Notes: generated by a model from the sequence alone, not told the origin. A DNA stretch of 64,000 nt from Rhizobium sp. CFBP 8762 (GCF_014841565.1 NZ_JACYUD010000001.1:186001-250000); one strand, 5' to 3'. Positions 34,614-45,161 are shown, counted from the first letter of the stretch. Program-made: numbers and translations.

Positions 34614-35384
34614 TTATCCTGACTTGCTGCTTTCGGCCTGACGTGCTGCCTTCGGCTGGCGCAGGGCTTTCAATGCCGCTTCTACGAACCCGTTGCGGGC
34701 ACTGGAAATATCGATACCGCGCGGTTCATACACGTGTCGCGTTAAAAAATACCCTGTCAGCTTGAAAGCATCGCTTAAGGATTCCGGGTTGGCGGCCTTG
34801 GCCGCACCGGCGGTGAGAAAGCCCGGTAGCGTCAGCATCTTGTCAGCCCATGGTTCCCCCGCCTCCCGGCTGACGGCGCGGCCCGATTTGGGCGACACAT
34901 ACACCAGATCGCTGCGCACACCCGTTGCCGCGCACTGCAAAAGATCGAGGCCGAAGCCGAGATCGTTCAGCACAGCCAGCTCAAAGCGCACAAACAATTC
35001 CCCGGCATCAGCGGGATCGTGGAGGTTATCGAGGATGACATTCAGGGCATCGTAGAGATGCGGGTGCGGGTCACGCTCCGGCAACAACCGCAGCAAAGCG
35101 CCCATGGCTTGTACGCCAAAAACAGCCGTTGCTGTTTCCATCAGGCGGGCGGCGCGCAGTTGCACCGGCTCGATTTGAAAGGCGCCGAGATGTTCATCGA
35201 GCCGCGCCCGCCAGGTTACGTCCACTTCATTGCCGGGTTGCAAAACAGGCTGCATGGTGCGCGACCGCCCGCCGCGCACGAGGCCCAGATGGCGACCCCG
35301 CGCACGGGTCATGATCTCAGCGATAACGCTGGTTTCGCCCTGGCGTTTTACGCCCAGTATAATCGCCTGATCCTGCCACTGCAT
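34614..35384 (-). CDS. recO: DNA repair protein RecO
   Basis: RecO works with RecR to load RecA on SSB-coated DNA in the RecF pathway. The 256-residue protein has the N-terminal OB fold ([35 protein letters not shown]) and the helical C-terminal part with [21 protein letters not shown] and [15 protein letters not shown]. Length is typical. In many alphaproteobacteria recO follows era; here era lies about 9 kb away with lpiA, tex and others between. Confidence 0.95.
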   Translation of the reverse strand: MQWQDQAIILGVKRQGETSVIAEIMTRARGRHLGLVRGGRSRTMQPVLQPGNEVDVTWRARLDEHLGAFQIEPVQLRAARLMETATAVFGVQAMGALLRLLPERDPHPHLYDALNVILDNLHDPADAGELFVRFELAVLNDLGFGLDLLQCAATGVRSDLVYVSPKSGRAVSREAGEPWADKMLTLPGFLTAGAAKAANPESLSDAFKLTGYFLTRHVYEPRGIDISSARNGFVEAALKALRQPKAARQAESSKSG

Positions 35385-35443
35385 ATCTGCTGTTTATACC
35401 GATAGGGTGTGAGAAACCAGTAAGAAACCAATGAGAACCTGAA

Positions 35444-35486
35444 GCATGATCCGACCGAAGTGAAACGAGGATCGACAAGATCATGC
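35444..35486. repeat. Dispersed repeat, type C (GCATGATC dyad)
   Basis: GCATGATC (35444-35451) and GATCATGC (35479-35486) form a perfect 8-bp inverted repeat around a 27-base centre. This GCATGATC/GATCATGC layout resembles short rhizobial intergenic mosaic elements. It lies between acvB and recO, immediately after the acvB stop. Confidence 0.55.
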
Positions 35487-35500
35487 GGCACAATGAAGAT

Positions 35501-36883
35501 TTAAGGTGACACGCCACCGATCCGCTTTTCCATGGAAGCCAGAATTTTGGCTGCCAGCGGAAGATAGTCACCGTCAAAATGGTGGCCGCCTTCAAGTTCC
35601 AGCTTTTCAGCACCGGCCAGAGCTGGATCCTTGCACGCGGTCTCATCCTCCTCGCTGCCATAGATACACAAGACCCGATCCTGCGGGAGCGCCGCAATGG
35701 CAGGGGCAACCTTGTTATCGCCCCCAAGCCCCAGCCAGTTTTCTACCGAGACCTGAAATGGCGTGGTGGTTTCCGTTCCCAACAGCCCGAAAAACCGGAT
35801 GCGGTTTTGCACATGCGGCGGCAGATAGGGCCACGCGAACGGCACAGTATTGGCCCCGAAGGAGTAGCCAAGAAGCGCCACCGGCAGTTTGCCGCTTGGG
35901 TCCGCACTCCTAATGATCGCCGCCGCATCGCGGGCAATCTCTTCCGGTGTGCGCACCGACCAGAAGTACCGCAGGCTATCGACACCCACGACCTGAACAC
36001 CGTCATTGGCCAAGGCATCCCCCAGCGATTTGTCGATATCGCGCCAGCCGCCGTCGCCCGAGTAAAAAAGCGCGAGGAACCGTGGCTTACCCTTTGCTGG
36101 CAGGGTGACGATGGGCAGCGCCTGAGACCGTGCATCGGCGCGGGCGAGATCCAGCGCCGTCTGGGCTGCAAGGTCGAACCGCGCCTCCGGGGTTGGCGCT
36201 GTCTTTACCGTCAGCGCCACATGCCCCGGCTCAAGCGCTGGCGCGGCAATTGTTTCCGGGTTTTGCTGCACGAGCACGCCGGGGTCCGGCAGGGACGCGT
36301 TCAGCGCATAGGAATATCCTTGACCACTGCTTTCCTTGGTAAATTTGGCCCCCTCACAGACCGGCGCCACGGTATTGACCGTCGCCGCAGGGTCCAGAGC
36401 CACGGCACCGCCGAGTGTTGCATCCGGCGCATCGGCCAGAGCAGCGTAGGCCAAGGTGCCGCCTTCTCCCATTCCAAGGACCACCGGATGGAAATACCTG
36501 TTCGATTCCAGAACGCGCTGCGCTTCCTTGGCGATGCCTTCAAAGTCGGCACCGACATACATGCAGTCTCCGTCTTCTTTGTTCAATTCCTTACGCCAGA
36601 CCGTGAGATCGACAGGCAGAACAATCAGATCATCGGCCAGCAGGCGCGTGGTCATCGCCTTCTCTTGCTCGCCCATGCCATCCGCGCCGGAGAGCATAAT
36701 CACCAGCCCCTCCGGCTCGCCCTTCGGCACCAGAACGGAAATGTTGTTCAGGCGCTCGGACGATACCGGCTCAACGGATTTTGTCCCATTCAGCCAGCGT
36801 GGATTGAGGGTGTAAACACCGGCCAGCACAACGGCTGCCGCCAGAACGCCGGCAAGCGCCCAGCGAAACATTTTGGATGTCAT
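35501..36883 (-). CDS. acvB: AcvB/VirJ-family serine hydrolase
   Basis: The 460-residue protein has an N-terminal signal helix (FRWALAGVLAAAVVLAGVYT) and a VirJ-type alpha/beta-hydrolase domain. The nucleophile is in ALLGYSFGANTVPFAWPYLP, a GXSXG site, preceded by FYSGDGGWRDIDKSLGDALA. In Agrobacterium and Rhizobium AcvB is a periplasmic lipase that hydrolyses lysyl-phosphatidylglycerol made by LpiA; the Brucella VirJ homologue affects type IV secretion. Its ATG overlaps the lpiA stop (ATGA), so the synthase and the hydrolase are made together. Confidence 0.92.
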   Translation of the reverse strand: MTSKMFRWALAGVLAAAVVLAGVYTLNPRWLNGTKSVEPVSSERLNNISVLVPKGEPEGLVIMLSGADGMGEQEKAMTTRLLADDLIVLPVDLTVWRKELNKEDGDCMYVGADFEGIAKEAQRVLESNRYFHPVVLGMGEGGTLAYAALADAPDATLGGAVALDPAATVNTVAPVCEGAKFTKESSGQGYSYALNASLPDPGVLVQQNPETIAAPALEPGHVALTVKTAPTPEARFDLAAQTALDLARADARSQALPIVTLPAKGKPRFLALFYSGDGGWRDIDKSLGDALANDGVQVVGVDSLRYFWSVRTPEEIARDAAAIIRSADPSGKLPVALLGYSFGANTVPFAWPYLPPHVQNRIRFFGLLGTETTTPFQVSVENWLGLGGDNKVAPAIAALPQDRVLCIYGSEEDETACKDPALAGAEKLELEGGHHFDGDYLPLAAKILASMEKRIGGVSP

Positions 36884-39525
36884 TTGCGAACAAGCTCCAG
36901 AGGATGACCGCTCACCAGCGTCGTTACGTCGAGTAGCGAACGCGGCGTATCCAGTCCCGGGGGGCAGATGAGGTAATGCGGTGTCCAGACCGGGCCAAAT
37001 TTTTCCTTGAAGGACCGCAAACCATCGAAATGATAAAAATCACGCCCGCGCCGGTAGAGGAACGACCCGAAGCGGTTCCACCGTGAGGCCAGCCGGGAAT
37101 TAACCAGGCCCGAAAGCGGCGCCGCACCGAGATTGAACCAGTGATAGCCCTCGCCCTTGGCATAGACCATAATTTTGGCGAACAGCGCATCCATAATGAT
37201 CTTGGAGGCATCGGGCCGGTGACGCATGAGGTCCACGGCGATCTCATGGCGGTCTCCGCTGCGCCAGAGATTGGCGAAGGCGACAATTTCGCCATGGTAG
37301 CGCATGACCGCCATATCGAAATGTGCGAGAAAAGCAGGATCGAAAAAGCCGAGCGAGAAGCGTTTCTCCGACCCGGACTTCATGGCAAGCCACGCATCCG
37401 ATACCGCCTCCAGTTCCGGTATGATCGACAGAACCTTGTCCTTGGGGACGATTTCGAAAACCAGGTCTTCCTTGTCGGCGCGACGATCCGCATAGCGCAG
37501 CGGCTGTCGTTTTGCGCCATCCAGCGTAAACGTGGTCAGGTCTACGCGCGCAATTTCTCCAAGCTTGAGCGCGACCAGACCCATATCCAGAAACAGCGGC
37601 AGGTGTTCGGTGCCCACCTCATAAAACACCGTACGGGCACCGGTTCGGTCTGCCAGATCGTGAAAGGCCCAGGCCAGTTCGCCGATTTGTTCCTCCGGCC
37701 CAACCGGTTCGCCCATGGCAATCAGGCTGCCGCCGGAGCGCGCATACATGACAAACCCCCGCCCATCCGTCGACATGAGAAAGCGCTTGTCGCCAAGCAG
37801 CGCCAATGCTGCTGTCGTATTGCGCGCCTGCGCAACAATGTGCGGCACTTCCGTTGGTATCGCCTGATAGCCGGATTTGCGACCACCGCGTTGGTTGATG
37901 AGCGTATGAATGAGCGCGGCCAGAAGCACGGTGCCGATCAGCACCGCAGCCCGCATGAAGCGCGGAGCATCGCTATCGAATGCAAACTCCCACCACAGAT
38001 CGTGCGAATATTCGATATCGTTAAAGGCAAACAGGCCCAGAAAGATACTGCCAAAGACGATGGCGCTGACGCTGGCAAGCCAGCCCCAGGACAGTTGCAG
38101 GCCGCGATCCAGCGGACGCCGATAAAAGGAGTCGCGAAACAGCCAAAGCACAGCGGCGAGCATGGAAAGAATGAGCGCCTCTTCCCAATCCAGCCCTTTG
38201 GCGAGGGCAAACACGGCCCCGCTGGAAAACAGCACGAGACCCACCACCCAAGCACGCCGCAACCGTTTGGCCAGCCCACGCGCCACGATCAGCAGCGCGA
38301 CAGCCACAAAGCTTGCGGCCAGATGCGACAGTTCCAGAATCGGCAGCGGCAGGTAATTGGCCAGCACATCCACCCGGTTCGAAAGGTCCGGCGTCAGTGA
38401 CGAAATCAACAGAATGATCGCGCCGAGAAAAGCGATGCCCGCCGAAAGAGGTGGTATCAGCGGCTCCATAACCCGCGCCACAGCTTTGGCCGGGGCAGAC
38501 AGTCTTTCGCGCCGACGCAGAACCTCCGATACCACCAGAGCCGCCACTGCCACCAGAAACGGCAGAACCGTATAAATGACGCGGTAGGCCACCAGTGCCG
38601 CAATGGCATCCGGATTTTGACCAAGTCCGAGACCGGCAATGACGGTCGCCTCGAACGCGCCGACTCCGCCCGGCGAATGGCTGATAATGCCGAGCATAAC
38701 GGCAACGACATAAACCAGCACGAAAACCGCGAAGCTGGACACCGACCCGGAGGGTAGAAGAACGTAGAGCGTGGCTGCCGCTGCCGCGACATCCACCAGT
38801 CCCGCGCCAATCTGCACCAATGCGCCGTTGGAACTCGGCAGCCTTACCGACATACGGCCAAGACTTAATGTCCTCTCCCCACGCGACAACCATATGACCA
38901 GCGCGGCAATTGCGCCGAGAACCGCCAGTCCTGCGGTAACATCCACCGCCGGATGGACGGAAGACAGCCACGGCACGCCCGTCGGGTCGGCAACCATTGC
39001 GATGGCGATCATGATGGCGAACGCAAACCAGATGGCGAACCAGGATGTGCCGATGATTCGGCCAATATCGGCAAGGTTGATGCCCTCGGCTGCGTAGACC
39101 CGGTAGCGAAGCGCACCGCCTGTGACCAGCGAAAAGCCCAGAGCATTGGAAATGGCATAGCCAGCGGCACCGGCCATCAACGAGATCCGCCGGGGAATTT
39201 TGCCCGGTGCAATCGTGTCGACTGCCACCACATCATACGCCGCAACTGCCGCAAAACTGATTGTGGTGAAAATCAACGCCAGTAGTATCGATGTTCCGGG
39301 TATCTGGGTGATGGCCGCCAACACGTCATCAAAGGCGATATTCTGCAGCAATCGCCCCAGAATAAAGAACGCCAGAAGTGCGATGACCAGACCGATCACC
39401 GGCATACCGACACGCTGGAAACGTTTGCGGGTGAGCGCCTGAAAAAACCGGTTTGCCGAGTTTCCGACAGGACCGGGATTGGCTTTGGTGATTGCGGGGT
39501 CTGTGGTTTTCTCGTCTACCGTCAT
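36880..39525 (-). CDS. lpiA: Lysyl-phosphatidylglycerol synthase/flippase (MprF family)
   Basis: The 881-residue protein has an N-terminal flippase part of many helices (VGMPVIGLVIALLAFFILGR; LGFSLVTGGALRYRVYAAEG; HSPGGVGAFEATVIAGLGLG). A C-terminal cytosolic GNAT-like DUF2156 domain (LMSTDGRGFVMYARSGGSLI; WFNLGAAPLSGLVNSR; FYHFDGLRSFKEKFGPVW) moves lysine from Lys-tRNA to phosphatidylglycerol. Rhizobial LpiA is acid-induced and gives resistance to cationic peptides. ATG 39525 (MTVDEKTT) has AGGCAGG upstream; the open frame begins at 39624. It is followed directly by acvB. Confidence 0.94.
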   Translation of the reverse strand: MTVDEKTTDPAITKANPGPVGNSANRFFQALTRKRFQRVGMPVIGLVIALLAFFILGRLLQNIAFDDVLAAITQIPGTSILLALIFTTISFAAVAAYDVVAVDTIAPGKIPRRISLMAGAAGYAISNALGFSLVTGGALRYRVYAAEGINLADIGRIIGTSWFAIWFAFAIMIAIAMVADPTGVPWLSSVHPAVDVTAGLAVLGAIAALVIWLSRGERTLSLGRMSVRLPSSNGALVQIGAGLVDVAAAAATLYVLLPSGSVSSFAVFVLVYVVAVMLGIISHSPGGVGAFEATVIAGLGLGQNPDAIAALVAYRVIYTVLPFLVAVAALVVSEVLRRRERLSAPAKAVARVMEPLIPPLSAGIAFLGAIILLISSLTPDLSNRVDVLANYLPLPILELSHLAASFVAVALLIVARGLAKRLRRAWVVGLVLFSSGAVFALAKGLDWEEALILSMLAAVLWLFRDSFYRRPLDRGLQLSWGWLASVSAIVFGSIFLGLFAFNDIEYSHDLWWEFAFDSDAPRFMRAAVLIGTVLLAALIHTLINQRGGRKSGYQAIPTEVPHIVAQARNTTAALALLGDKRFLMSTDGRGFVMYARSGGSLIAMGEPVGPEEQIGELAWAFHDLADRTGARTVFYEVGTEHLPLFLDMGLVALKLGEIARVDLTTFTLDGAKRQPLRYADRRADKEDLVFEIVPKDKVLSIIPELEAVSDAWLAMKSGSEKRFSLGFFDPAFLAHFDMAVMRYHGEIVAFANLWRSGDRHEIAVDLMRHRPDASKIIMDALFAKIMVYAKGEGYHWFNLGAAPLSGLVNSRLASRWNRFGSFLYRRGRDFYHFDGLRSFKEKFGPVWTPHYLICPPGLDTPRSLLDVTTLVSGHPLELVRK

Positions 39526-39879
39526 CGCGTGGCCTGCCTTGCCCATGATCATCTGCTTATACTGGGCAGATGCGGAACGGACGTTAGGGATTTTGCAACA
39601 GCGCGGCAAATTACAAATTTGCAACGCGGACCCGTGAACAAAACCACCGCTGTTTCGTTCCAGCCCCGGCGAAAAGGGACCGGGCTACCGCATGGCTAAT
39701 GTGATCTTAAAACAACACATAAAGTTGAACGGATTTTTGCTCTTTTTTCACCAATTGAGCGCCATGATTGCCCTTAATAAACGTAGTGAATGAAAAAGTG
39801 TCCTCCCCACTCAACTTTTCGGGCCCAACAAACGCAATGGCCAGTGAAAAAATGGCCCGTAACCGTAATGGAATGTAAA
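39526..39879. other. Divergent intergenic region lpiA / L,D-transpeptidase
   Basis: This 354-base gap holds both promoters. It has an AT-rich middle (around 39700-39790) and an imperfect GC hairpin near 39660-39685 (AGCCCCGG ... CCGGGCT). A 33-codon plus-strand frame begins ATG 39692, with no ribosome site that I can support. I see no repeat copy here. Confidence 0.5.
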
Positions 39880-40623
39880 ATGCTGCTCTCATTCGCCCGT
39901 CTCGGCGGGCTCCCGCGCCTGTGCGCCCTGTTCCTACTGCCAGTTGTCATCGCAGGCTGCGTATCGTCCGGCCCCGGCCCGGCGCGCAAGCGCGCGCCTG
40001 ATCCGCGTTATGTCGCGATGTATGCGGAGCGCCCGGAGGAAAAGTATCCGCTGCCTGCCATCGACATCAGCAATGTCGATCCGCAATATTTCCGCCAGCA
40101 GGTTCCGTATTCACGCGGCGACGTGCCCGGCACCATCGTTGTCGATACCCAGAATCGTTTCCTGTATCTGGTGCAGGAAGGCGGCATGGCCATGCGTTAC
40201 GGCATCGGCGTCGGCAAGGCGGGTCTGGCCTTTGAAGGCAATGCCTATATCGGCCGCAAGGCGGAATGGCCGCGCTGGACCCCGACCCAGAGCATGATTG
40301 CCCGCGAGCCTGATCGCTACGGACCGCTTGCCAACGGTATGGATCCCGGTGTGACCAACCCGCTTGGGCCGCGTGCGCTTTATCTCTACAAGGACGGCAA
40401 CGATACACTGTTCCGTCTGCACGGCACCACCGAACCATGGTCCATCGGCAAGGCGGTTTCCAGCGGATGTATCCGCCTGTTCAACCACGATATCATCGAC
40501 CTCTACAGCCGCGTTCCGACCGGCGCCCGCGTCGTGGTACTGCAAAACGAGCAGGAACCGGCAGGCGAGGAAATGTCCAGTGATCCGGTTCTGGAAGGCC
40601 CCGTCCCTCCGGGCATGATCTAA
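39880..40623 (+). CDS. L,D-transpeptidase lipoprotein (YkuD domain)
   Basis: The protein (247 residues from ATG 39880) has a lipoprotein signal with lipobox VIAGC, so the mature N-terminal Cys is probably lipidated. The YkuD domain shows TIVVDTQNRFLYLVQEGG, the catalytic histidine in FRLHGTTEPWSIGKAVSSG and the nucleophile in SSGCIRLFNHD. L,D-transpeptidases form 3-3 crosslinks or attach proteins, such as outer-membrane porins in Rhizobiales, to peptidoglycan. ATG 39868 (MECKMLLS) is an alternative start; the open frame extends to 39790. It ends in a strong terminator. Confidence 0.92.
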   Translation: MLLSFARLGGLPRLCALFLLPVVIAGCVSSGPGPARKRAPDPRYVAMYAERPEEKYPLPAIDISNVDPQYFRQQVPYSRGDVPGTIVVDTQNRFLYLVQEGGMAMRYGIGVGKAGLAFEGNAYIGRKAEWPRWTPTQSMIAREPDRYGPLANGMDPGVTNPLGPRALYLYKDGNDTLFRLHGTTEPWSIGKAVSSGCIRLFNHDIIDLYSRVPTGARVVVLQNEQEPAGEEMSSDPVLEGPVPPGMI

Positions 40624-40630
40624 GCTTCGA

Positions 40631-40658
40631 AAAAAGCCCCGTCGCCGGGGCTTTTTTT
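40631..40658. terminator. Bidirectional intrinsic terminator between L,D-transpeptidase and tex
   Basis: Perfect 11-bp stem AAAAAGCCCCG / CGGGGCTTTTT (40631-40641, 40646-40656), loop TCGC, with T run on the plus side and A run giving T on the minus side. It lies in the 59-base convergent gap. Confidence 0.92.
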
Positions 40659-40682
40659 ATCGCTCAATTCCGGTGGGGTTGT

Positions 40683-43001
40683 CTACTTGCGCTTCATGGC
40701 TTCGGCCAGCGCTGCGCCGAACGCGCCCTGTGATGGCGCTTCGGCTTTGGGCGGGGTGCGAACATCGCGACGGGGCGGTGCACCCTTTGTCGCCGCAAAA
40801 TCATTGCGGGGTGCTGCCTCACCACCACCATCTCGGCGCATAGTCAGCCCGATGCGTTTGCGCGGAACGTCTACCTCGGTCACCCGCACCTTCACCACAT
40901 CGCCCGCCTTGACAACCTCATGCGGGTCTTTGATGAAACGGTCGGCCAGCTGCGACACATGCACCAGTCCATCCTGATGCACGCCGATATCGACAAAGGC
41001 GCCAAACGCCGCAACATTGGTGACGGTGCCTTCCAGTAGCATCCCCGGTTTCAGGTCCTTGATATCATCGATACCATCGGCAAACGTCGCCGTCTTGAAG
41101 CTTGGGCGCGGATCGCGGCCGGGCTTTTCCAGTTCCGCCAAAATATCCCGGACTGTGGGCAGACCGAAACGGTCATCCACAAACTGTTTGGGATCGAGGC
41201 TTTTCAGCACGGCACTATCGCCCATGATCGAGCGCAAATCACGACCGCAGGCCGCAACGATTTTTTTGGCGACGCCATAGGCTTCAGGGTGCACCGAGGA
41301 CCAATCGAGCGGCTCCTTGCCATCGCGGATTCGCAGGAAACCAGCGCACTGCTCGAATGTCCGTGCACCAAGACGCGGGACTTTCAGCAGATCCTTGCGG
41401 CTGGAAAACGCGCCGGTCTGGTCGCGGTAGGTCACGATGGCGTCAGCGATTGCATCGCTTAAGCCGGAAACGCGCGCCAGAAGCGGACCCGAGGCGGTGT
41501 TCAGATCCACGCCAACCGCATTCACCGCGTCTTCCACGACCGCATCCAGCGAGCGGCTCAAACGGTTCTGATCCACATCATGCTGATACTGACCCACGCC
41601 GATGGACTTCGGCTCGATCTTCACCAGTTCCGCCAGCGGGTCTTGCAGACGGCGGGCGATGGAGACCGCCCCGCGCAGTGACACATCGAGATTGGGAAAC
41701 TCTGCCGCTGCCCGCTCGGATGCGGAATAGACCGACGCGCCCGCCTCCGAAACGATGACCTTGGTTGGCTTGTTACCCGTTGTGGCAGGAAGTGCCGCAA
41801 TCAGATCGGCCACCAGCTTTTCGGTTTCGCGGCTGCCGGTGCCGTTGCCAATCGCAATCAGTTCAACCGAATGCCTGGTCATCAGTTTGGCAAGTTCCGC
41901 CTGCGCGCCGCGCACATCGTTGCGCGGTTGGAACGGGTAGACGGTGGATGTTTCCAACAGCTTGCCGGTCCCATCGACAACGGCCACCTTCACGCCCGTG
42001 CGGATACCGGGATCGAGGCCCATCGTTGCGCGAGAACCAGCCGGTGCCGCCAGCAGCAAATCTTTGAGATTACGCGCGAAAACGTGAATCGCTTCTTCCT
42101 CTGCCCGCTCCCGCAACTCGCGGATGAGATCGAGCGACAAGGACAGCGACAGCTTCACGCGCCATGTCCAGCCGATTACTTCCATCAGCCAGCGGTCGCC
42201 GGGCAGCGTGCCACCGACGCCATACACGGACGCGATGATCCGCTCGACCGGCTTGACGGCTGACGTATCGTCCTGATCCACGACAATATCGACGGACAGG
42301 AATTCCTCGTTCCACCCGCGCAGCATCGCCAGAGCACGATGGCCCGGCACCGTGCCCCAACGCTCGGAATGATCGAAATAGTCGGAGAATTTTGCACCCG
42401 CCTCCTGCTTGCCCTCGACAACCCGGGCACGCAGATAAGCGTTCGCTTTCATGTGGTTTCGCAGCTTGCCGAGCAGATCGGCATTTTCTGTAAAGCCTTC
42501 GGCGACAATATCACGCGCGCCTTCCAGCGCTGCTTTCACATCCGGCACATCGGCAGACAGGTAGGCGGTTGCAAGGTCCTGCGGTGCTTTGCTGCGGTCA
42601 GCCAGAATTGCCTCAGCCAGTGCACCCAATCCCCGCTCGCGGGCGATTTCCGCTTTTGTACGGCGCTTCGGCTTGTAGGGAAGATAAATATCTTCCAGTT
42701 CCGCCTTGGTCACAACGGCGGCAATCTTGTTTTCCAACTCGTCGGTCAGCTTGCCCTGCCCGCGTATGGACTCCAGTATCGACGTGCGACGCGCTTCAAG
42801 CTCCCGCAGATATGTCAGCCGCTCCGCCAGATTGCGCAGTTGCGTATCGTCCAGTCCACCGGTGATTTCCTTTCGGTAACGCGCGATGAACGGCACCGTC
42901 GCACCCTCATCCAGAAGGGCCACGGCCGCATTTACCTGCGCCGGGGCAGCCTTGATTTCAGCGGCGATAATGACAGCAATGTGCTGAGCCTGACGGGCCA
43001 T
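40683..43001 (-). CDS. tex: RNA-binding transcription accessory protein Tex
   Basis: Tex is a conserved S1-domain protein that binds RNA and the transcription apparatus. The 772-residue protein has the N-terminal helical part ([40 protein letters not shown]), the YqgF-like nuclease-fold domain ([36 protein letters not shown]), helix-hairpin-helix repeats ([20 protein letters not shown]) and the C-terminal S1 domain ([20 protein letters not shown]). All parts are in order and length is normal. The basic tail ends EAMKRK. Confidence 0.96.
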   Translation of the reverse strand: MARQAQHIAVIIAAEIKAAPAQVNAAVALLDEGATVPFIARYRKEITGGLDDTQLRNLAERLTYLRELEARRTSILESIRGQGKLTDELENKIAAVVTKAELEDIYLPYKPKRRTKAEIARERGLGALAEAILADRSKAPQDLATAYLSADVPDVKAALEGARDIVAEGFTENADLLGKLRNHMKANAYLRARVVEGKQEAGAKFSDYFDHSERWGTVPGHRALAMLRGWNEEFLSVDIVVDQDDTSAVKPVERIIASVYGVGGTLPGDRWLMEVIGWTWRVKLSLSLSLDLIRELRERAEEEAIHVFARNLKDLLLAAPAGSRATMGLDPGIRTGVKVAVVDGTGKLLETSTVYPFQPRNDVRGAQAELAKLMTRHSVELIAIGNGTGSRETEKLVADLIAALPATTGNKPTKVIVSEAGASVYSASERAAAEFPNLDVSLRGAVSIARRLQDPLAELVKIEPKSIGVGQYQHDVDQNRLSRSLDAVVEDAVNAVGVDLNTASGPLLARVSGLSDAIADAIVTYRDQTGAFSSRKDLLKVPRLGARTFEQCAGFLRIRDGKEPLDWSSVHPEAYGVAKKIVAACGRDLRSIMGDSAVLKSLDPKQFVDDRFGLPTVRDILAELEKPGRDPRPSFKTATFADGIDDIKDLKPGMLLEGTVTNVAAFGAFVDIGVHQDGLVHVSQLADRFIKDPHEVVKAGDVVKVRVTEVDVPRKRIGLTMRRDGGGEAAPRNDFAATKGAPPRRDVRTPPKAEAPSQGAFGAALAEAMKRK

Positions 43002-43117
43002 GGTAAGGAACTCCTAAACGACACTGCGGCGGACCATAGCCGTAAACTGTGGCATGGCAACCGCAACGGTCACCAAGCCACAGGAAAGCTGTTTACTGCA
43101 TTAGCGAATTTGAGTTG

Positions 43118-44113
43118 TTACAGCGACCCTTGCGCGTCCGCGAGTTTCTCCCGGCCATGCCGACGGGTGAAATCGAGATCCGGCCCCAGCGGTACGATGC
43201 GGGTTGGGTTGATCGACACAATCGAATAATATCCCTGTTTGATCTGGTCGATCTTCACCGTATTGGCAAGCCCATCCATCTGGTAGATTTCGCGCACGTA
43301 GCCGGACAGGTTTGGGTAGTCTTCGATCCGGCGCAAATTGCATTTGAACGCGCCGTGATAGGCCGCATCGAAACGCACGAGCGTCACGAACAGACGAATA
43401 TCCGCTTCAGTAAAACAGGTGCCCGCGAGGTAGCGGTGGTCACGCAAGTGCGCCTCCAGCGTATCCAGCATGGCAAAGACGTCGGTTACGGCAGCCGCGT
43501 AACTGTCTTGCGTTCTGGCAAAGCCCGCGCGGTAGACGCCGTTGTTCAGCGTCTCATAGATCGGCGCGTTCCAGCGGTCGATTTAGGCGCGAAGGCTTTG
43601 CGGATAAAAATCCAGACGGTTGCCGGTCAGGTCATCGAAGGCAGAATTGAGGATGCGCAGAATGAGAGACGATTCGTTGTTGACGATGCGCCCCTCATGC
43701 CGATCCCAGAGAACGGGCACGGAAACCTTGCCGCTATAATCGGTCTTAGTGGCCGTATACAGCTCATGCAGATAACGAATTTTTCCGAGCGTCGGGCCGG
43801 CATCCTGCGGCTCGGCAAATTCCCAGCCATTCTCGCCAATCACGCATCCGGTCACGGCCAGCGGGACAATGTCTTCCAGCCCTTTCAGTGTGCGCATCAT
43901 CAGCGTACGGCTGGCCCAAGGGCAGAGGTAGGATACGAAAAGCTGATAGCGCCCGACTTGCGCGCGCCATGTTGGCTGGCCGGACGCATCGGGAGCGCCA
44001 TCCGCCGTGATCAGGCCCAGAAACGCAGTCGGCTCCCGATGAAACGCACCGCCCTTGATTTCGCCCGAGGCGACATCACCCTTTACCCATTGTCCGTTTA
44101 CAAGTTCTGGCAC
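43118..44113 (-). pseudogene. Glutathionyl-hydroquinone reductase (ECM4/YqjG type), interrupted by an ochre codon
   Basis: The two halves together match a Xi-class glutathione transferase. The first half holds the active-site cysteine in YLCPWASRTLMMRTLKGLED and the thioredoxin-like fold (VSVPVLWDRHEGRIVNNESS). The second half holds the helical domain (YETLNNGVYRAGFARTQDSY; FTEADIRLFVTLVRFDAAYH). An in-frame TAA at 43583-43585 separates ...DFYPQSLRA from IDRWNAPIYETL; the usual residue there is an acidic or polar one (RAEID-like in relatives as I recall). GTG 44113 with CGGAGA upstream would give 331 residues, a normal length. Without suppression the protein loses its whole C-terminal domain. 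Confidence 0.87.
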
Positions 44114-44207
44114 CGCATGTCTCCGCCTGTTTTCTGGCGGAGAATGCTCATAGCGGGCACAAGGACGCAATTGCCGGTTTGGTGAACACTGGGTTCAAAA
44201 AACCGTA

Positions 44208-45161
44208 TCAGGAGCGCGGAAACTCCAGACCCATTTCGCGGAAGCGTTCGGGATCATCGCCCCAGTTCTCACGAACCTTGACGAACAGAAAGAGGTGGAC
44301 CGGCTGCTCCAAAATCTCGGAAAGCTCCTTGCGCGACGCCATGGAAATGGCCTTGATCGCCTCGCCATTCTTGCCAAGCGCGATCTTCTTCTGACTGTCG
44401 CGCTCCACATAGATGACCTGCTCGATGCGCACCGAGCCGTCCTTGCGCTCTTCCCACTTTTCCGTCTCGACGTGGGAGGAATAGGGAAGCTCCTGATGAA
44501 GACGCAGGAACAGCTTTTCGCGCGTAATTTCTGCCGCAAGCTGGCGCATAGGCAAATCAGAAATCTGGTCTTCCGGGTAATACCACGGGCCCTCCGGCAA
44601 TTCCTTTGCCAGATAGTCCATTACATCATCGCAACCGGAGCCGTTGGTGGCCGAAATCATGAACGTCCGGTCAAACTCAACCATCTCGTTGGCCTGGGCC
44701 GCAAGCTGCAACAAATCCTCGTGGCGCACCTGATCGATCTTGTTCAGCGCCAGAATCTTGCGCTGTGGCACATCCTTCAACCCTTCCAGAATGGTGGAAG
44801 CATCGCCTTTCAGACCGCGCTCACTGTCGATCAACAGCATGATCACGTCCGCATCCTTGGCACCGCCCCAGGCGGTTGTCACCATAGCGCGGTCCAGACG
44901 GCGGCGCGGCTTGAAGATGCCGGGCGTGTCCATGAACACGATCTGTGCATTTTTGTGGATCGCAATGCCGCGCACAATGGCGCGCGTGGTCTGCACCTTG
45001 TGGCTGACGATGGAAACCTTGGCCCCCACCAACCGGTTGACCAGCGTCGACTTGCCAGCATTGGTCGCACCGATCAGCGCCACGAAACCGGAATGCGTCG
45101 GACCGCTTCGCGTCGTGTCTGCTGCATCGTCTGCGGGGTTGAGTTCAAGCTTATCCGTCAT
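44208..45161 (-). CDS. era: GTPase Era
   Basis: Era binds 16S rRNA and assists 30S assembly. The 317-residue protein has G1 GATNAGKS (31-38), the switch TTRAIVRGIA, G3 DTPGIF (78-83), G4 LNKIDQV, and a C-terminal KH domain (ERDSQKKIALGKNGEAIKAI). Its ATG overlaps the rnc stop by four bases. The rnc-era pairing is widely conserved. Confidence 0.97.
   Translation of the reverse strand: MTDKLELNPADDAADTTRSGPTHSGFVALIGATNAGKSTLVNRLVGAKVSIVSHKVQTTRAIVRGIAIHKNAQIVFMDTPGIFKPRRRLDRAMVTTAWGGAKDADVIMLLIDSERGLKGDASTILEGLKDVPQRKILALNKIDQVRHEDLLQLAAQANEMVEFDRTFMISATNGSGCDDVMDYLAKELPEGPWYYPEDQISDLPMRQLAAEITREKLFLRLHQELPYSSHVETEKWEERKDGSVRIEQVIYVERDSQKKIALGKNGEAIKAISMASRKELSEILEQPVHLFLFVKVRENWGDDPERFREMGLEFPRS

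Noticed and set aside
37141-38400. A 419-codon plus-strand frame opposite lpiA
   Set aside because: Codon-bias shadow of lpiA; rich in His/Arg/Gln with no motif.
39692-39793. A 33-codon plus-strand frame upstream of the L,D-transpeptidase
   Set aside because: No ribosome site, AT-rich random-looking sequence, no recognisable feature.
43118-44170. Two separate glutathione transferase genes
   Set aside because: Both pieces are in one frame, the second has no ribosome site or start of its own, and together they match one family end to end.
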